Assembly (NCBI GenBank): GCA_020161835.1
Contig: JAIUNL010000016.1
Coordinates: 60,563 to 124,562, forward strand
DNA: 64,000 nucleotides
Source: Bacteroidota bacterium
Lineage (GTDB): Bacteria > Bacteroidota > JABWAT01
Reading direction: 5' to 3'
A model generated the notes under the pieces. That model made no database searches and was not told where the DNA came from. It saw only the letters and a list, made by a program, of their open reading frames with translations. The position numbers and the translations under genes were made by a program. Positions 36,801 through 44,898 of the stretch are shown here, piece after piece (within the stretch, counting starts at the first letter, position 1; every line of letters begins with the position of its first letter).

Positions 36801-38141
36801 ATTTCTCTTGCAACAAAAACAATAGATGGAATTGGAACTGGTAGTTTTATAAGCACCTTAACCGGGTTAAACCAAAACACAACTTACTATGTTCGGGCCT
36901 ACGCCACAAATTCAGGCGGAAAAACGGGTTATGGAGAGAATGTCAGTTTTAAAACCCTAGTTGTACCAACAGTTAATACACTTCCCATAACAGCTTTAAA
37001 GAACTCAAGTGCGAGTTCCGGTGGAGTGTTCGGTTCTGACGGTGGACTTCCTGTAACTGAAAAAGGAATTGTTTGGAGCACCAATGAAGATCCTAATATT
37101 TCTCTTCCAACAAAAACCTCGGATGGGACTGGAACAGGAGCCTTTACCAGTTCAATAACAGGTCTGAACCCAAATACAACTTATTATGTACGGGCTTATG
37201 CAACAAGCAACGCAGGGACGGGGTACGGGAGTCAGCTTAGTTTTACAACAACTGGAAAGCTTATTCCTGTTGTTTCTACAACAAGCATTACCTCTATAAC
37301 ATCAAATTCGGCAATTTGCGAGGGGATTGTTATCTCTGATGAAGGAGAACCATTGACTTCTCGAGGTGTCTGTTGGAGCACAAGTCAGAATCCAGATATT
37401 TCTCTTTTGACAAAAACGACTGATGGAACAGTTACCGGAACCTTTACTAGTTCAATTACTGGGTTGAGCCCATATACAACATATTATGTTCGGGCTTACG
37501 CAACAAACAATGCTGGAACTGGTTACGGACCTCAGCTTAGTTTTGAAACATATGGCTTTCTTGAATACAATGGATTCAATTACAGAACTGTTAAAATCGG
37601 TAGTCAAGAATGGACTGTTGAGAATCTGCAAACAACAAAATACAATGACGGGACTTCTATAACCAAAACAAATGATAACACGACCTGGTCATCCACAACA
37701 AACGGCGCTTATTGTGCTTATGATACAACCGAAAGCAATGTGGCCACTTACGGGTTTCTCTACAATTGGTATGCAGTGAATACCGGTAACCTTGCACCTT
37801 CCGGCTGGCGGGTACCGACCGATGCAGACTGGACCAAATTGATTGATTATGCTGGCGGTGAATTAATAGCTGGATCCAAATTAAAGGCTAAAACCGGTTG
37901 GAATTCCAATGGTAATGGTACTGATGAATTCAGGTTTTCTGCAATTCCTAGCGGTCTTCGCATCAATTCCAACGGAGTCTTTGCCTACGTTGGTAACTAC
38001 GGCTCATGGTGGAGTTCCACTCCCAATGATTTAGAATCTGCTTGGTACCGATTGATGTATTTCGATAATCCAAGGGTGTTGAGAAATAGCTTTTACAACT
38101 TGGGATCCGGATATTCGATTCGCTTGGTTCGGGATTTATAA
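33882..38141 (+). CDS. Giant lipoprotein: 12 Fn3-like repeats plus FISUMP
   Basis: 1419 aa. Lipoprotein signal peptide with FFIPLGC (Cys 19). About 12 tandem repeats of 90-98 residues run from about 35 to 1215, each with the pattern SSDGGxxVTxRGVCWSTxxNPD, then TxxYVRAYATNxxGTGYG. The repeat resembles Fn3/Ig-like units common in Bacteroidota surface proteins. FISUMP lies at 1225-1419 (FLEYNGFNYRTVKIGSQEWTVENL ... YSIRLVRDL). Repeats 6-12 are closer to each other than to 1-5, showing recent expansion at the membrane-distal side. The architecture is a long stalk carrying a binding tip. It is translationally coupled to the PEGA/beta-barrel gene. Confidence 0.9.
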   Translation: MKKFIFSLFSILFFIPLGCQDESSLIESKYFSSLPVVKETKPITSLSQNEATSGGNLVTAKGNNIVAKGVCWSIYENPTYKQSRTIDGKEIGEYTSNLTGLVANTTYHIRAYAQTNDDVAYGPELIFTTLKAVSPVVTTLSVSEITISSVKTGGSISSDGGSEIIEKGVVWGTGSLPDITLNLKTQQGSGTSSFISQIGDLEPNKSYYVRAYATNKDGITGYGATQSFTTEIGTPIVLTGEIASKTDSSAICSGIISFDGGIGISAKGIVWNTTGSPEITLTTKTNEGTGITGFNSVIYKLNPNKTYFARAYATNYAGKTGYGNEVVFTTNFGTPVLTTKAITSMTSTSATSGGTISFDGGAAISIKGVVWSTYPNPEISLLTKTTDGTGTGGYTSSMTGLMPNRTYFVRAYATNTDSKTGYGNEISFTTNVGDPEVQTSEITSITSNSAVGGGSVLFDGGKQITAKGVVWSTTQNPTITLTTKTNDIGTGDPFTSSLSGLEQGKTYFVRAYATNSSGKTGYGDNISFKTLSIPTVSTLPIDAITDSSASSGGVFSSDGGLQVTEKGVVWSTHEDPDISLPTKTLDGTGSGAFTSSITQLSPNTTYYVRAYATNSAGTGYGRQVSFKTSLTQPTVSTSPITFTTYNSSISGGNITSDGGASVTSRGVCWSTNQNPDIFLPTKTINGTGTGAFTSSITGLSPNTTYYVRAYATNSSGTGYGEEIRFATSITSPTVSTSPITSTTYNSSISGGNITSDGGSIVTSRGVCWSTSHNPDISLPTKTSDGTGTGTFNSSITGLNPNTTYYVRAYATNSVGTRYGTQINFTTNVTSPIVTTSTSSATGPNSGKSGGTVSFDGGANVSARGVCWSTSQNPDISLSTTVDGTGTGTFTSTLTGLSPNTTYYVRAYATNKISTGYGSQLSFTTKAVSNPIVSTLTVTSIKISSANSGGTITVEGGASVTSRGVCWSTSQNPDISLATKTIDGIGTGSFISTLTGLNQNTTYYVRAYATNSGGKTGYGENVSFKTLVVPTVNTLPITALKNSSASSGGVFGSDGGLPVTEKGIVWSTNEDPNISLPTKTSDGTGTGAFTSSITGLNPNTTYYVRAYATSNAGTGYGSQLSFTTTGKLIPVVSTTSITSITSNSAICEGIVISDEGEPLTSRGVCWSTSQNPDISLLTKTTDGTVTGTFTSSITGLSPYTTYYVRAYATNNAGTGYGPQLSFETYGFLEYNGFNYRTVKIGSQEWTVENLQTTKYNDGTSITKTNDNTTWSSTTNGAYCAYDTTESNVATYGFLYNWYAVNTGNLAPSGWRVPTDADWTKLIDYAGGELIAGSKLKAKTGWNSNGNGTDEFRFSAIPSGLRINSNGVFAYVGNYGSWWSSTPNDLESAWYRLMYFDNPRVLRNSFYNLGSGYSIRLVRDL

Positions 38142-38536
38142 GGTTCCCGTTGACAATGTTGAAAGGTTAATACAACTATTTTGTGATCATTGAGCTCTTT
38201 GAAATGGAGTTCTCGAAACCTGCGAAGCAAGATCATTCTAGTGCATGGATGGGGTTTCTTAATACTTAGGTAATTGGGGGAACTACAATCTCTTTTCATA
38301 CAAACCAGGGAAACATCCAATCTGTCAATAACCACTTAAACTTGAAGGTTGATAATCAACCCCAATAGGTATGGTATTTTAAGTATTATTATCAACAGGA
38401 TTACAGACGGGCAAACAAAAAATAGATGTAAACATTTCTGTTTTTAAGCCCCGAGAATCGGGAAAGTGCCGGACGAAACTGGAAAAAATCTGAATCTGTA
38501 CTGTTTTATAAAAAAACCATTCTAAAATTCTTAAAT
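38142..38536. other. Gene-free interval before PEGA-FISUMP gene
   Basis: About 395 bases without a convincing ORF. It is AT-rich towards the right end with a poly-A stretch just upstream of ATG 38537, so it probably holds a promoter. I see no clear hairpin, repeat or Shine-Dalgarno. Confidence 0.4.
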
Positions 38537-40360
38537 ATGAAAAAACTACTCTTCCTGTCACTCCTTCTTCTTCCAACTCTCCTCTTCTCCCAATCCCTCC
38601 GGGAGTTTGACCTTCATGAAATGAGTGAACAGCAAATTCCGGTTTTCATAGATCACGCCAATGAGGCTGCCGTAATTTTTTATACTGCAATTAATGGATT
38701 TACAATTGAATCGAGCACAGGTGGCGTCGTAAATATTCAAAGTGAGACCTCAAAGGTCAGTGTTTTTCTTAAACCTGAACGACAGGTTTTAACCCTGAAA
38801 GCTCCGGGATTCATCGAGAAAAAACTGGCTATTGACAATCTTTCTGCCAAACAGGCAAAGTTTTACCGGGTTAATGAACGGGAAAACACTTACACCACCG
38901 AAACCGGTTTTTTCAAAGTTCAAACCCAACCGGATGGGGCAATGCTGAAAATTGAGGGAATCCCGACCTTTAAACAATGGACTCCGTTTGAACTGAAGGA
39001 CTTTGAGGCCAAAAAGTACCGGCTGTTTTTAACCAAACCCGACTATTACCCTTTGGATACTTTAATTGAAATCCGGCCCGGAATGAAACAAAGCGGACTT
39101 TTTGAATTACGATCGATGTATGGAACTCTCTCCTTACGTACTGCTCTGCCGGTAAAAGTAAAGCTTGGCGACCAAACCATAGATGTTGGATCGGAACTGA
39201 ATAATCAGCAACTCCGTGATGGAAATTATGAGTTAACTGTGAACGACTCCCGATTTGATCCGTACCGGGAAACGGTTTTTGTCGAATCAGGCAAAACCAA
39301 AATACTGGATCTACCACTGATAAAAAAGGCTGGCTTTTTAAAGATCATCCATTCTGACGGATTTGATTTAATCGTTAACGGTGAAACTAAGACCAAAAAA
39401 CCGGGAACCCAGCTGCTTGAGTTTTTTGAAGGAAGTTACCGGGCAGAAGTAAAACGACCCGGGGTTCAGCCGGTAACCTTTTCATTTACGATTAAAAAGG
39501 GAGACGTATTAAACTGGGAGCCGGTTTTTACTGCGGTTACCGTGCTGGTAAAACTCGAAACTTATCCGGCCGGAGCAATGGTTTCGGTGATTAGAAAAGG
39601 TGAAGAAGAACCATTGGGTTTCACTCCGCTTGAAGAACAAATTGCCGTTGGCGAGGTTGACTTTCTGGTTAAACACGATGGATTCAAAGATTACTTGTTC
39701 AAAGAAACCCTTGAGGAAGGAAAACCGTTTTCAAGGAAAATAAATCTGGCTAACCCGGAAGCTGATAAGTTGCTCACGGATGGAGATGGAAATGTGTACA
39801 AAACAGTAATCATTGGCAGGCAGGAATGGACCGTTGAAAATTTACGGACGACCAAATACAACGATGGAACTCCAATAACCAAAATTACCGATCAATCAAC
39901 ATGGGCAAAAACGACAAATGGTGCCTATTGTGCGTATAATAACGCTGAAAGCAATGTGGCCACGTATGGATATTTGTATAATTGGTATGCGGTAAACACA
40001 GGAAAACTGACACCAAAAACCGGTGGCTGGCGAGTTCCGACTGATGCAGACTGGACGAAATTAACGGATTTTGTGGGTGGAGAATCTAATGCAGCAACAA
40101 AACTGAAATCCAAAATTGGTTGGGCTAACAATGGCAACGGAACTGATGAATTTGGTTTCAACGCTCTTCCGGGTGGCTTTCGTAACGACAATGGAGGCTT
40201 CGACAACTATGGTTACTACGGTTCCTGGTGGAGTTCTACTGCAACCGGTACAAATACGTCTATACACCGCTACACGAACTATAGAAGTCACAGCGTGACC
40301 AGTTACAACGGCAAAAAGAAAGAGGGATTCTCTGTTCGCCTTGTCAGGGATGTTGAGTGA
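38537..40360 (+). CDS. Multi-PEGA protein with C-terminal FISUMP domain
   Basis: 607 aa. It has a signal peptide (MKKLLFLSLLLLPTLLFSQ), the shared N-terminal domain LREFDLHEMSEQQIPVFIDH, PEGA-type repeats to about 405, and FISUMP at 415-606 (VYKTVIIGRQEWTVENLRTT ... FSVRLVRDVE). It is closest to the 616-aa gene in length and layout. The last 60 codons are again rich in Asn/Tyr/Asp/Ser (FRNDNGGFDNYGYYGSWWSS). Several are NNC codons, but with silent differences from the 412/912 pair. The stop codon overlaps the start of a decayed relic at 40357. It is the last intact member of the array. Confidence 0.87.
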   Translation: MKKLLFLSLLLLPTLLFSQSLREFDLHEMSEQQIPVFIDHANEAAVIFYTAINGFTIESSTGGVVNIQSETSKVSVFLKPERQVLTLKAPGFIEKKLAIDNLSAKQAKFYRVNERENTYTTETGFFKVQTQPDGAMLKIEGIPTFKQWTPFELKDFEAKKYRLFLTKPDYYPLDTLIEIRPGMKQSGLFELRSMYGTLSLRTALPVKVKLGDQTIDVGSELNNQQLRDGNYELTVNDSRFDPYRETVFVESGKTKILDLPLIKKAGFLKIIHSDGFDLIVNGETKTKKPGTQLLEFFEGSYRAEVKRPGVQPVTFSFTIKKGDVLNWEPVFTAVTVLVKLETYPAGAMVSVIRKGEEEPLGFTPLEEQIAVGEVDFLVKHDGFKDYLFKETLEEGKPFSRKINLANPEADKLLTDGDGNVYKTVIIGRQEWTVENLRTTKYNDGTPITKITDQSTWAKTTNGAYCAYNNAESNVATYGYLYNWYAVNTGKLTPKTGGWRVPTDADWTKLTDFVGGESNAATKLKSKIGWANNGNGTDEFGFNALPGGFRNDNGGFDNYGYYGSWWSSTATGTNTSIHRYTNYRSHSVTSYNGKKKEGFSVRLVRDVE

Positions 40361-40569
40361 TGAAGAAGCTAATATTCCTAACTCTTTTCTCACCAGTTCG
40401 AATTTCTTTCCTCAAACAAAATGGAAGATTAAGAACCTCAGAGCAACCAATACCAATTGTGGCCCTTTATAAAGATATCAGACCATACCGACGGGTTACC
40501 GCAGACTTGCCAAACAATGTGCACCGTCCAAACATTATCCAACACTTTAACCAACCCGAAAATATATGA
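40357..40569 (+). pseudogene. Relic of a further PEGA-family gene start
   Basis: ATGATGAAGAAGC overlaps the previous stop exactly as the 912/975 pair does. The first codons read MMKKLIFLTLFSP, like the paralogues' signal peptides. The sequence then becomes unrelated (VRISFLKQNGRLRT ...) and runs into the DUF2130 gene. It looks like the 5' tip of a deleted tandem copy at the boundary between the array and the defence island. Confidence 0.4.
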
Positions 40570-41831
40570 ACGAAATTATTTGCCCGCATTGTAAGAAGGT
40601 CTTTAAAGTTGATGAAGCCGGCTTTGCCGACATTCTTAAACAGGTCAGGGATCATCAGTTTGAAGAAGAATTGCAAAACAGACTAAACCTCGCTGAAAGA
40701 GAAAAGGAAAATGCGGTTAAATTGACGGCTGCAAATCTTAAAAATTCCTTTCAGGAAGACCTGGCAAAAAAGGATAAGGAAATTTTCGAACTGAGAGCAA
40801 GAAATGAACGCGAACTTTCAGCTCAACTGGCCAAGAAAGAAGCCGACCTCGCAGAAATGAAGTCAAAAATTGAAAAGGCGGAAATTGAGACAAGGTTGAA
40901 AGTTACAGAAGCAGTCCAGAAAATTGAAAAAGAAAGGGACGAGCTGTCCAACAATTTGAAAAGTAAGGATACTGAAAAGCAGTTACTCGAGAAATCATTA
41001 ATCGAAAGGTTCTCGTCAGAACTTAGATCAAAAGATGATATTATCAAATTTAAGGATGAAGAAATTGCCCTGCGAAAAGACATGAAACTCAAGCTGTCGA
41101 CTAAAATGGTCGGAGAAACACTTGAGCAACATTGTGAGACAGAGTTCAATAAACTTCGTGCAACGGGTTTTCAAAAAGCCTACTTTGAAAAGGACAATGA
41201 TTTCAAGTCAGGAAGTAAAGGGGATTACATTTACAGAGAAGCAGATGACGCGGGAAATGAAATTATTTCGATCATGTTTGAAATGAAAAATGAGGGAGAC
41301 GATACTTCAACCAAAAAGAGGAATGATGACTTTTTAAAAGAACTGGACAAGGATCGAACGGAAAAGAAATGTGAATACGCTGTTCTTGTCTCCTTACTGG
41401 AAGCAGAAAACGAACTCTACAATGCCGGCATCGTTGATGTGTCTCATAAGTATCCCAAAATGTATGTTGTTCGCCCCCAATTTTTCATCCCAATCATCAC
41501 ACTACTGCGAAACGCTGCAATGAATTCATTGAAGTACAAAGCCGAACTCGCTTTGGTTAAAAATCAAAACATTGATATTACTCATTTTGAAGAAAATATT
41601 AACGCCTTTAAGGACGGATTTGCAAGAAATTATGAATTAGCCAGCCGTAAATTCAAAACGGCCATTGAAGAAATTGATAAAACCATTGATCATCTTCAAA
41701 AAACTAAAGATGCCTTATTGTCCTCAGAAAACAACCTTCGCCTGGCTAACAACAAAGCGGAAGAACTAACTATAAAAAAATTGACCCACGGTAACCCGAC
41801 AATGAAGGCAAAGTTTGACGAACTTAAATAG
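40566..41831 (+). CDS. DUF2130 domain protein
   Basis: 421 aa. The N terminus [24 protein letters not shown] carries a CxxC half zinc-ribbon, followed by a very long coiled coil (about 25-190). The conserved DUF2130 core starts near 195 ([20 protein letters not shown]) with KGDYIYRE and [19 protein letters not shown]. The GD and ExK spacing recalls PD-(D/E)xK nucleases, though this is my reading rather than an established activity. DUF2130 genes are often next to restriction systems, as here. The short relic upstream overlaps its start by four bases. Start ATG 40566 lacks a strong Shine-Dalgarno. Confidence 0.85.
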   Translation: MNEIICPHCKKVFKVDEAGFADILKQVRDHQFEEELQNRLNLAEREKENAVKLTAANLKNSFQEDLAKKDKEIFELRARNERELSAQLAKKEADLAEMKSKIEKAEIETRLKVTEAVQKIEKERDELSNNLKSKDTEKQLLEKSLIERFSSELRSKDDIIKFKDEEIALRKDMKLKLSTKMVGETLEQHCETEFNKLRATGFQKAYFEKDNDFKSGSKGDYIYREADDAGNEIISIMFEMKNEGDDTSTKKRNDDFLKELDKDRTEKKCEYAVLVSLLEAENELYNAGIVDVSHKYPKMYVVRPQFFIPIITLLRNAAMNSLKYKAELALVKNQNIDITHFEENINAFKDGFARNYELASRKFKTAIEEIDKTIDHLQKTKDALLSSENNLRLANNKAEELTIKKLTHGNPTMKAKFDELK

Positions 41832-42304
41832 ATATGACCTTGTATACCGTCGTTTTAGCATGATGATGATAGAATGTTCAACCGATTTCATTCTATGGTA
41901 ATTCAATCCGCCACTTACATTCTTGATGATATCATTCCAATTCTGGTTCTTGAAACAGATTTTGGTAAAGTTATTATTGATCCAACCAGCATCAAAATGG
42001 AGCAATTTGAGGAGGAACTAATTTACGTTGGGTACCCAAAGGAACTCACTCAAAATCAGTTGAAATCAAACCTCTGCGACTGATGACCTTCTCACAAAGT
42101 AAATGAATGATAGGCTTTTCAGTTATTACCCACACTGCATCCCCCTTTTAGAACCGGCACGTGTGCCGGTTTCGCACACATTTTACAATCTTTCTTAAAA
42201 TTGCTCCGCTATTTTGCGTTATTCATGAGAATTATTCTCACTTTTGTATTGTTTGTTTATATAATTTGTGCAATATTGTGAATATTTCTCATAAAGAGCG
42301 CAAT
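41832..42304. other. Interval before rloA-like gene with a possible small ORF
   Basis: About 470 bases. A frame from ATG 41874 (or 41895) to 42083 gives a protein-like 60-70 aa peptide (SATYILDDIIPILVLETDFG ...) with no recognised domain; it could be a small gene or fragment. The right part is AT-rich and holds a 15-base palindrome at 42226, so the rloA-like promoter is probably here. Confidence 0.3.
42226..42240. promoter_or_regulatory. Palindromic operator candidate upstream of rloA-like gene
   Basis: TGAGAATTATTCTCA is a perfect odd palindrome (7-bp arms) 64 bases before ATG 42305. A half-related sequence (GAATATTTCTCAT) lies near 42279. Suitable for a dimeric repressor; the cognate regulator is unknown. 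Confidence 0.4.
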
Positions 42305-43597
42305 ATGCTAATCGAATTCACCGTCGGCAACTTTCTTTCTTTCAAAGAAAAAAAAACGCTGAGTATGATGTCCGCTGCAGTTACTGAACATGAAAAAACT
42401 AACCTATTCAAGGCTGGACGCTACCAGTTATTAAAAAGTGGGGTTATTTATGGCGCAAACGCAAGCGGCAAAAGCAACTTAATAAAAGCAATGAGCACAA
42501 TGCGGATGCTAGTGCTGAAATCTTTTGAAAAAACATCAACTCAGGATCTCGACCTTACTCCCTTCATGCTTCAATCCGGTTATGAGACTAAACCCTCATT
42601 TTTCGAAGTGCTTTTTTTTGTTAACGATACGCGTTACAGATACGGTTTTGAAGCCAATAGCCTTTCTATTAAAGCTGAATGGCTATTTGAAGCCAAAAAG
42701 AATACAGAAAAGCCGTTGTTTGTCAGAGATAATGACGGAATTCAGGTTTTCCCGGCATATAAAGAAGGCCGGAATCTGGAAGAAAAAACAAGAAGCAATG
42801 CTCTGTTTCTTACTGTTGTTGACCAATTTAATGGTGCCACCGCAAAAACGGTTATGGGATGGTTCAATAAATTTGTAGCGATTTCAGGGTTAAGTCATGA
42901 AGAATATAAGGTTTCAACATTCAATCTGCTTGAAAATGACCAAACCAAACCCATCCTTCAGGGATTTTTTAAAAATCTTGATTTGGGATTTGATGATATT
43001 TCAATAGTCAAAAAAACCTTTGACCCTACAGAACTTCCTAAAAACCTGCCTGAATCAGTCGCAAGGCAACTAGTGACTGATCTGGAAGGAAAAATGATTG
43101 TTAATTTAAGAACGATGCACAAAAGGTTCTCTGCAGATAACAAAGTTGAATCCAATATCTCTTTTGATTTGAGGAGTCAGGAATCATCGGGCACCAATAA
43201 GCTTATCAATATCTCTGGTCCAGTTTTCGATGTATTAACAGTTGGTGGGATGCTGGCAATTGATGAATTGGATGCCAGTCTGCACCCACTGTTAACCCTT
43301 GCAGTTACAAAACTTTTTAATTCATCAGAGCATAATCCAAAAAATGCCCAATTAATCTTTTCAACTCATGACACCAATTTATTGGGCTTTGGTAACTTCA
43401 GAAGAGATCAGGTGTATTTTGTTGAAAAAGATGATTTTGGAGCCACCGATTTGTATTCACTCGTCGAATATAAAGAATCTGGCAAAACGATCAGAAAGGA
43501 CCGTTCCTTTGAGAAGGATTACATTCAGGGGCGTTACGGTGCAATTCCCTATATCGGCAACCTTAATTCATTGTTGAGTAAATGGCAAGAAAAATAA
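42305..43597 (+). CDS. rloA: RloA-like AAA/ABC-type ATPase
   Basis: 430 aa from ATG 42305. The ORF can be extended to 42161, but the family starts MLIEFTVGNFLSFKEKKTLS. The Walker A is GANASGKSN (50-58). An SSGTNKL signature-like segment and Walker B MLAIDELDASLHP follow, then a D-loop/His switch STHDTNLL. This is the SMC/ABC-type ATPase of R-linked RloA and AbiL-type proteins. Such ATPases typically sense phage interference and act with a TOPRIM-like partner, here the next gene, which overlaps by 16 bases. A palindrome lies upstream. The symbol is by family and context. Confidence 0.82.
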   Translation: MLIEFTVGNFLSFKEKKTLSMMSAAVTEHEKTNLFKAGRYQLLKSGVIYGANASGKSNLIKAMSTMRMLVLKSFEKTSTQDLDLTPFMLQSGYETKPSFFEVLFFVNDTRYRYGFEANSLSIKAEWLFEAKKNTEKPLFVRDNDGIQVFPAYKEGRNLEEKTRSNALFLTVVDQFNGATAKTVMGWFNKFVAISGLSHEEYKVSTFNLLENDQTKPILQGFFKNLDLGFDDISIVKKTFDPTELPKNLPESVARQLVTDLEGKMIVNLRTMHKRFSADNKVESNISFDLRSQESSGTNKLINISGPVFDVLTVGGMLAIDELDASLHPLLTLAVTKLFNSSEHNPKNAQLIFSTHDTNLLGFGNFRRDQVYFVEKDDFGATDLYSLVEYKESGKTIRKDRSFEKDYIQGRYGAIPYIGNLNSLLSKWQEK

Positions 43598-44319
43598 AAC
43601 TTGAACCGGCGCAGCTAAGACGATTTGAAAGACAGGAAGCCAGGCGCCAAAAAGGGAATAAGCAAACACGGAAGCATTACCTTATCGTTTGTGAAGGTGA
43701 AAAGACTGAACCAAACTACTTTGTTTCACTCAAATCAAAATTACCCAAAGGTGTTCTTGACGTTGTTGATTTTAAAATTCTGGGTGAAGGCTACAACACA
43801 ACGTCTCTTGTTGAAAGAGCCTTACAAATAAGAAAAGAATGGGAATCTGAATCAAGCCGGGAGGTTGATAAACTTTGGATTGTTTTTGACAAAGACAGCT
43901 TCTTGGCTGAAAGTTTTAATAATGCTGTACTCGAATGCGAACGAAAAGCTAAAACTAAGGCAGCCTGGAGTAATGAAGCTTTTGAACTTTGGTATTTGCT
44001 CCATTTCGAGTATTATGATACCGGGATAACCAGAGACACATATAAAGGAAGAATACAGGAAAATTTCCGGAAAAAGGGATTAACGGATTTTATATACGCA
44101 AAAAACAGAACAGACATGTTTGATCTCCTGACCCAATATGGAAGTCAGACGCTTGCAATTAAAAATGCCACCCGGCTCTTAAAAACCTATGAAGGAAGGA
44201 AAAACTTTGCTGATCAAAAACCCTGTACAACCGTTCATGAACTTGTTATTGAGTTGTTTAGTCTGGAAGGTATATTAAAAAAAGAAACCAGTGAATCAGA
44301 CATGCCGCCAAACCCCTAA
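43582..44319 (+). CDS. rloB: RloB-like TOPRIM-type protein
   Basis: 245 aa. A basic N terminus (MARKIKLEPAQLRRFERQEARRQKGNKQTRKH) leads to YLIVCEGEKTEPNYF, with the family's conserved Glu. LWIVFDKDSF provides the acidic DxD-like pair, and WSNEAFELWYLLHFEYYDT is the RloB hallmark. These acidic motifs are arranged as in TOPRIM/OLD-type nucleases; the same pairing is seen in PARIS and AbiL-type defence. It overlaps the ATPase gene by 16 bases, so the two are co-expressed, and it should be the effector. The acidic residues are all present. Phage defence is inferred from family knowledge. Confidence 0.8.
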   Translation: MARKIKLEPAQLRRFERQEARRQKGNKQTRKHYLIVCEGEKTEPNYFVSLKSKLPKGVLDVVDFKILGEGYNTTSLVERALQIRKEWESESSREVDKLWIVFDKDSFLAESFNNAVLECERKAKTKAAWSNEAFELWYLLHFEYYDTGITRDTYKGRIQENFRKKGLTDFIYAKNRTDMFDLLTQYGSQTLAIKNATRLLKTYEGRKNFADQKPCTTVHELVIELFSLEGILKKETSESDMPPNP

Positions 44320-44580
44320 CTATTCCTGGAAAATAATTCCTTAAACAAAACTGGCTAACAGTTTGCCGCATTCTCAGGTTTTGTTTGCGTTTAATTTACG
44401 TTTTTCTTCCACGTTTCATCTTTAGAAGTCAACAAATTACTTTTAAATCTGTCACAACTGAAACAGATCAAGATGAGCAATTTGATCTATTATACCAGGC
44501 AGTTTTTCCTAACTAAAAGAAAACGGTTTGAAACATATATGGTCACAAAAAACTCAATCATTGGCTGACTTTTAATCCCA

Positions 44581-44898
44581 TCAGCTCTTAGATTTTAAAT
44601 TATCATTTCTTTCATTCTCCCCAAAAATCCATTTTCTGGCATATCTGATTCGGTTATTGACTATCCAATAATGGGATTTGCAGTCAAAATTCCAGTTTCC
44701 AATGGACGGACTTAATGAAATTGTTTTTCCATTGAAGGTAATCTTCCAATCAGTTGGTGAAAGGGGAGTCACAACTTCATTTCCACAACCACATACACAC
44801 CGATGTATGGCTGTGCAATATTCAATTGAAACGTAAAGTACCCCTTCCTCCAAAAAATCGGGAATAAACTCAACGAATTTATGCTGTATAGTCTTCAT
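44581..44898 (-). CDS. DUF6527 protein of ubiquitin-like operon
   Basis: 105 aa. [23 protein letters not shown] and [14 protein letters not shown] contain a Cys/His set suited to bind zinc, and match the small DUF6527 family as I remember it. It is the third gene of the multiubiquitin-E1 operon and overlaps the E1 gene by 20 bases. Its function is not established; a structural or adaptor role in conjugate handling is possible. No hydrophobic segment. Confidence 0.7.
   Translation of the reverse strand: MKTIQHKFVEFIPDFLEEGVLYVSIEYCTAIHRCVCGCGNEVVTPLSPTDWKITFNGKTISLSPSIGNWNFDCKSHYWIVNNRIRYARKWIFGENERNDNLKSKS

Noticed and set aside
33882..38141. Regular repeats that could be taken for a CRISPR-like or satellite array
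   Set aside because: Units are 90-98 codons, in frame, and encode an Fn3-like domain; no short identical repeats with unique spacers exist anywhere in the window.
9650..40360. DGR reverse transcriptase or template repeat inside the window
   Set aside because: No ORF with RT motifs (YxDD) and no non-coding A-rich copy of the variable region was found by reading both strands for the TGGTGGAGTTCC framework; all hits lie in FISUMP genes.
42161..42304. N-terminal extension of the RloA-like ATPase
   Set aside because: The family begins at MLIEFTVGNF; the extension is Cys/His/Phe-rich translation of the AT-rich promoter region and contains the operator palindrome.
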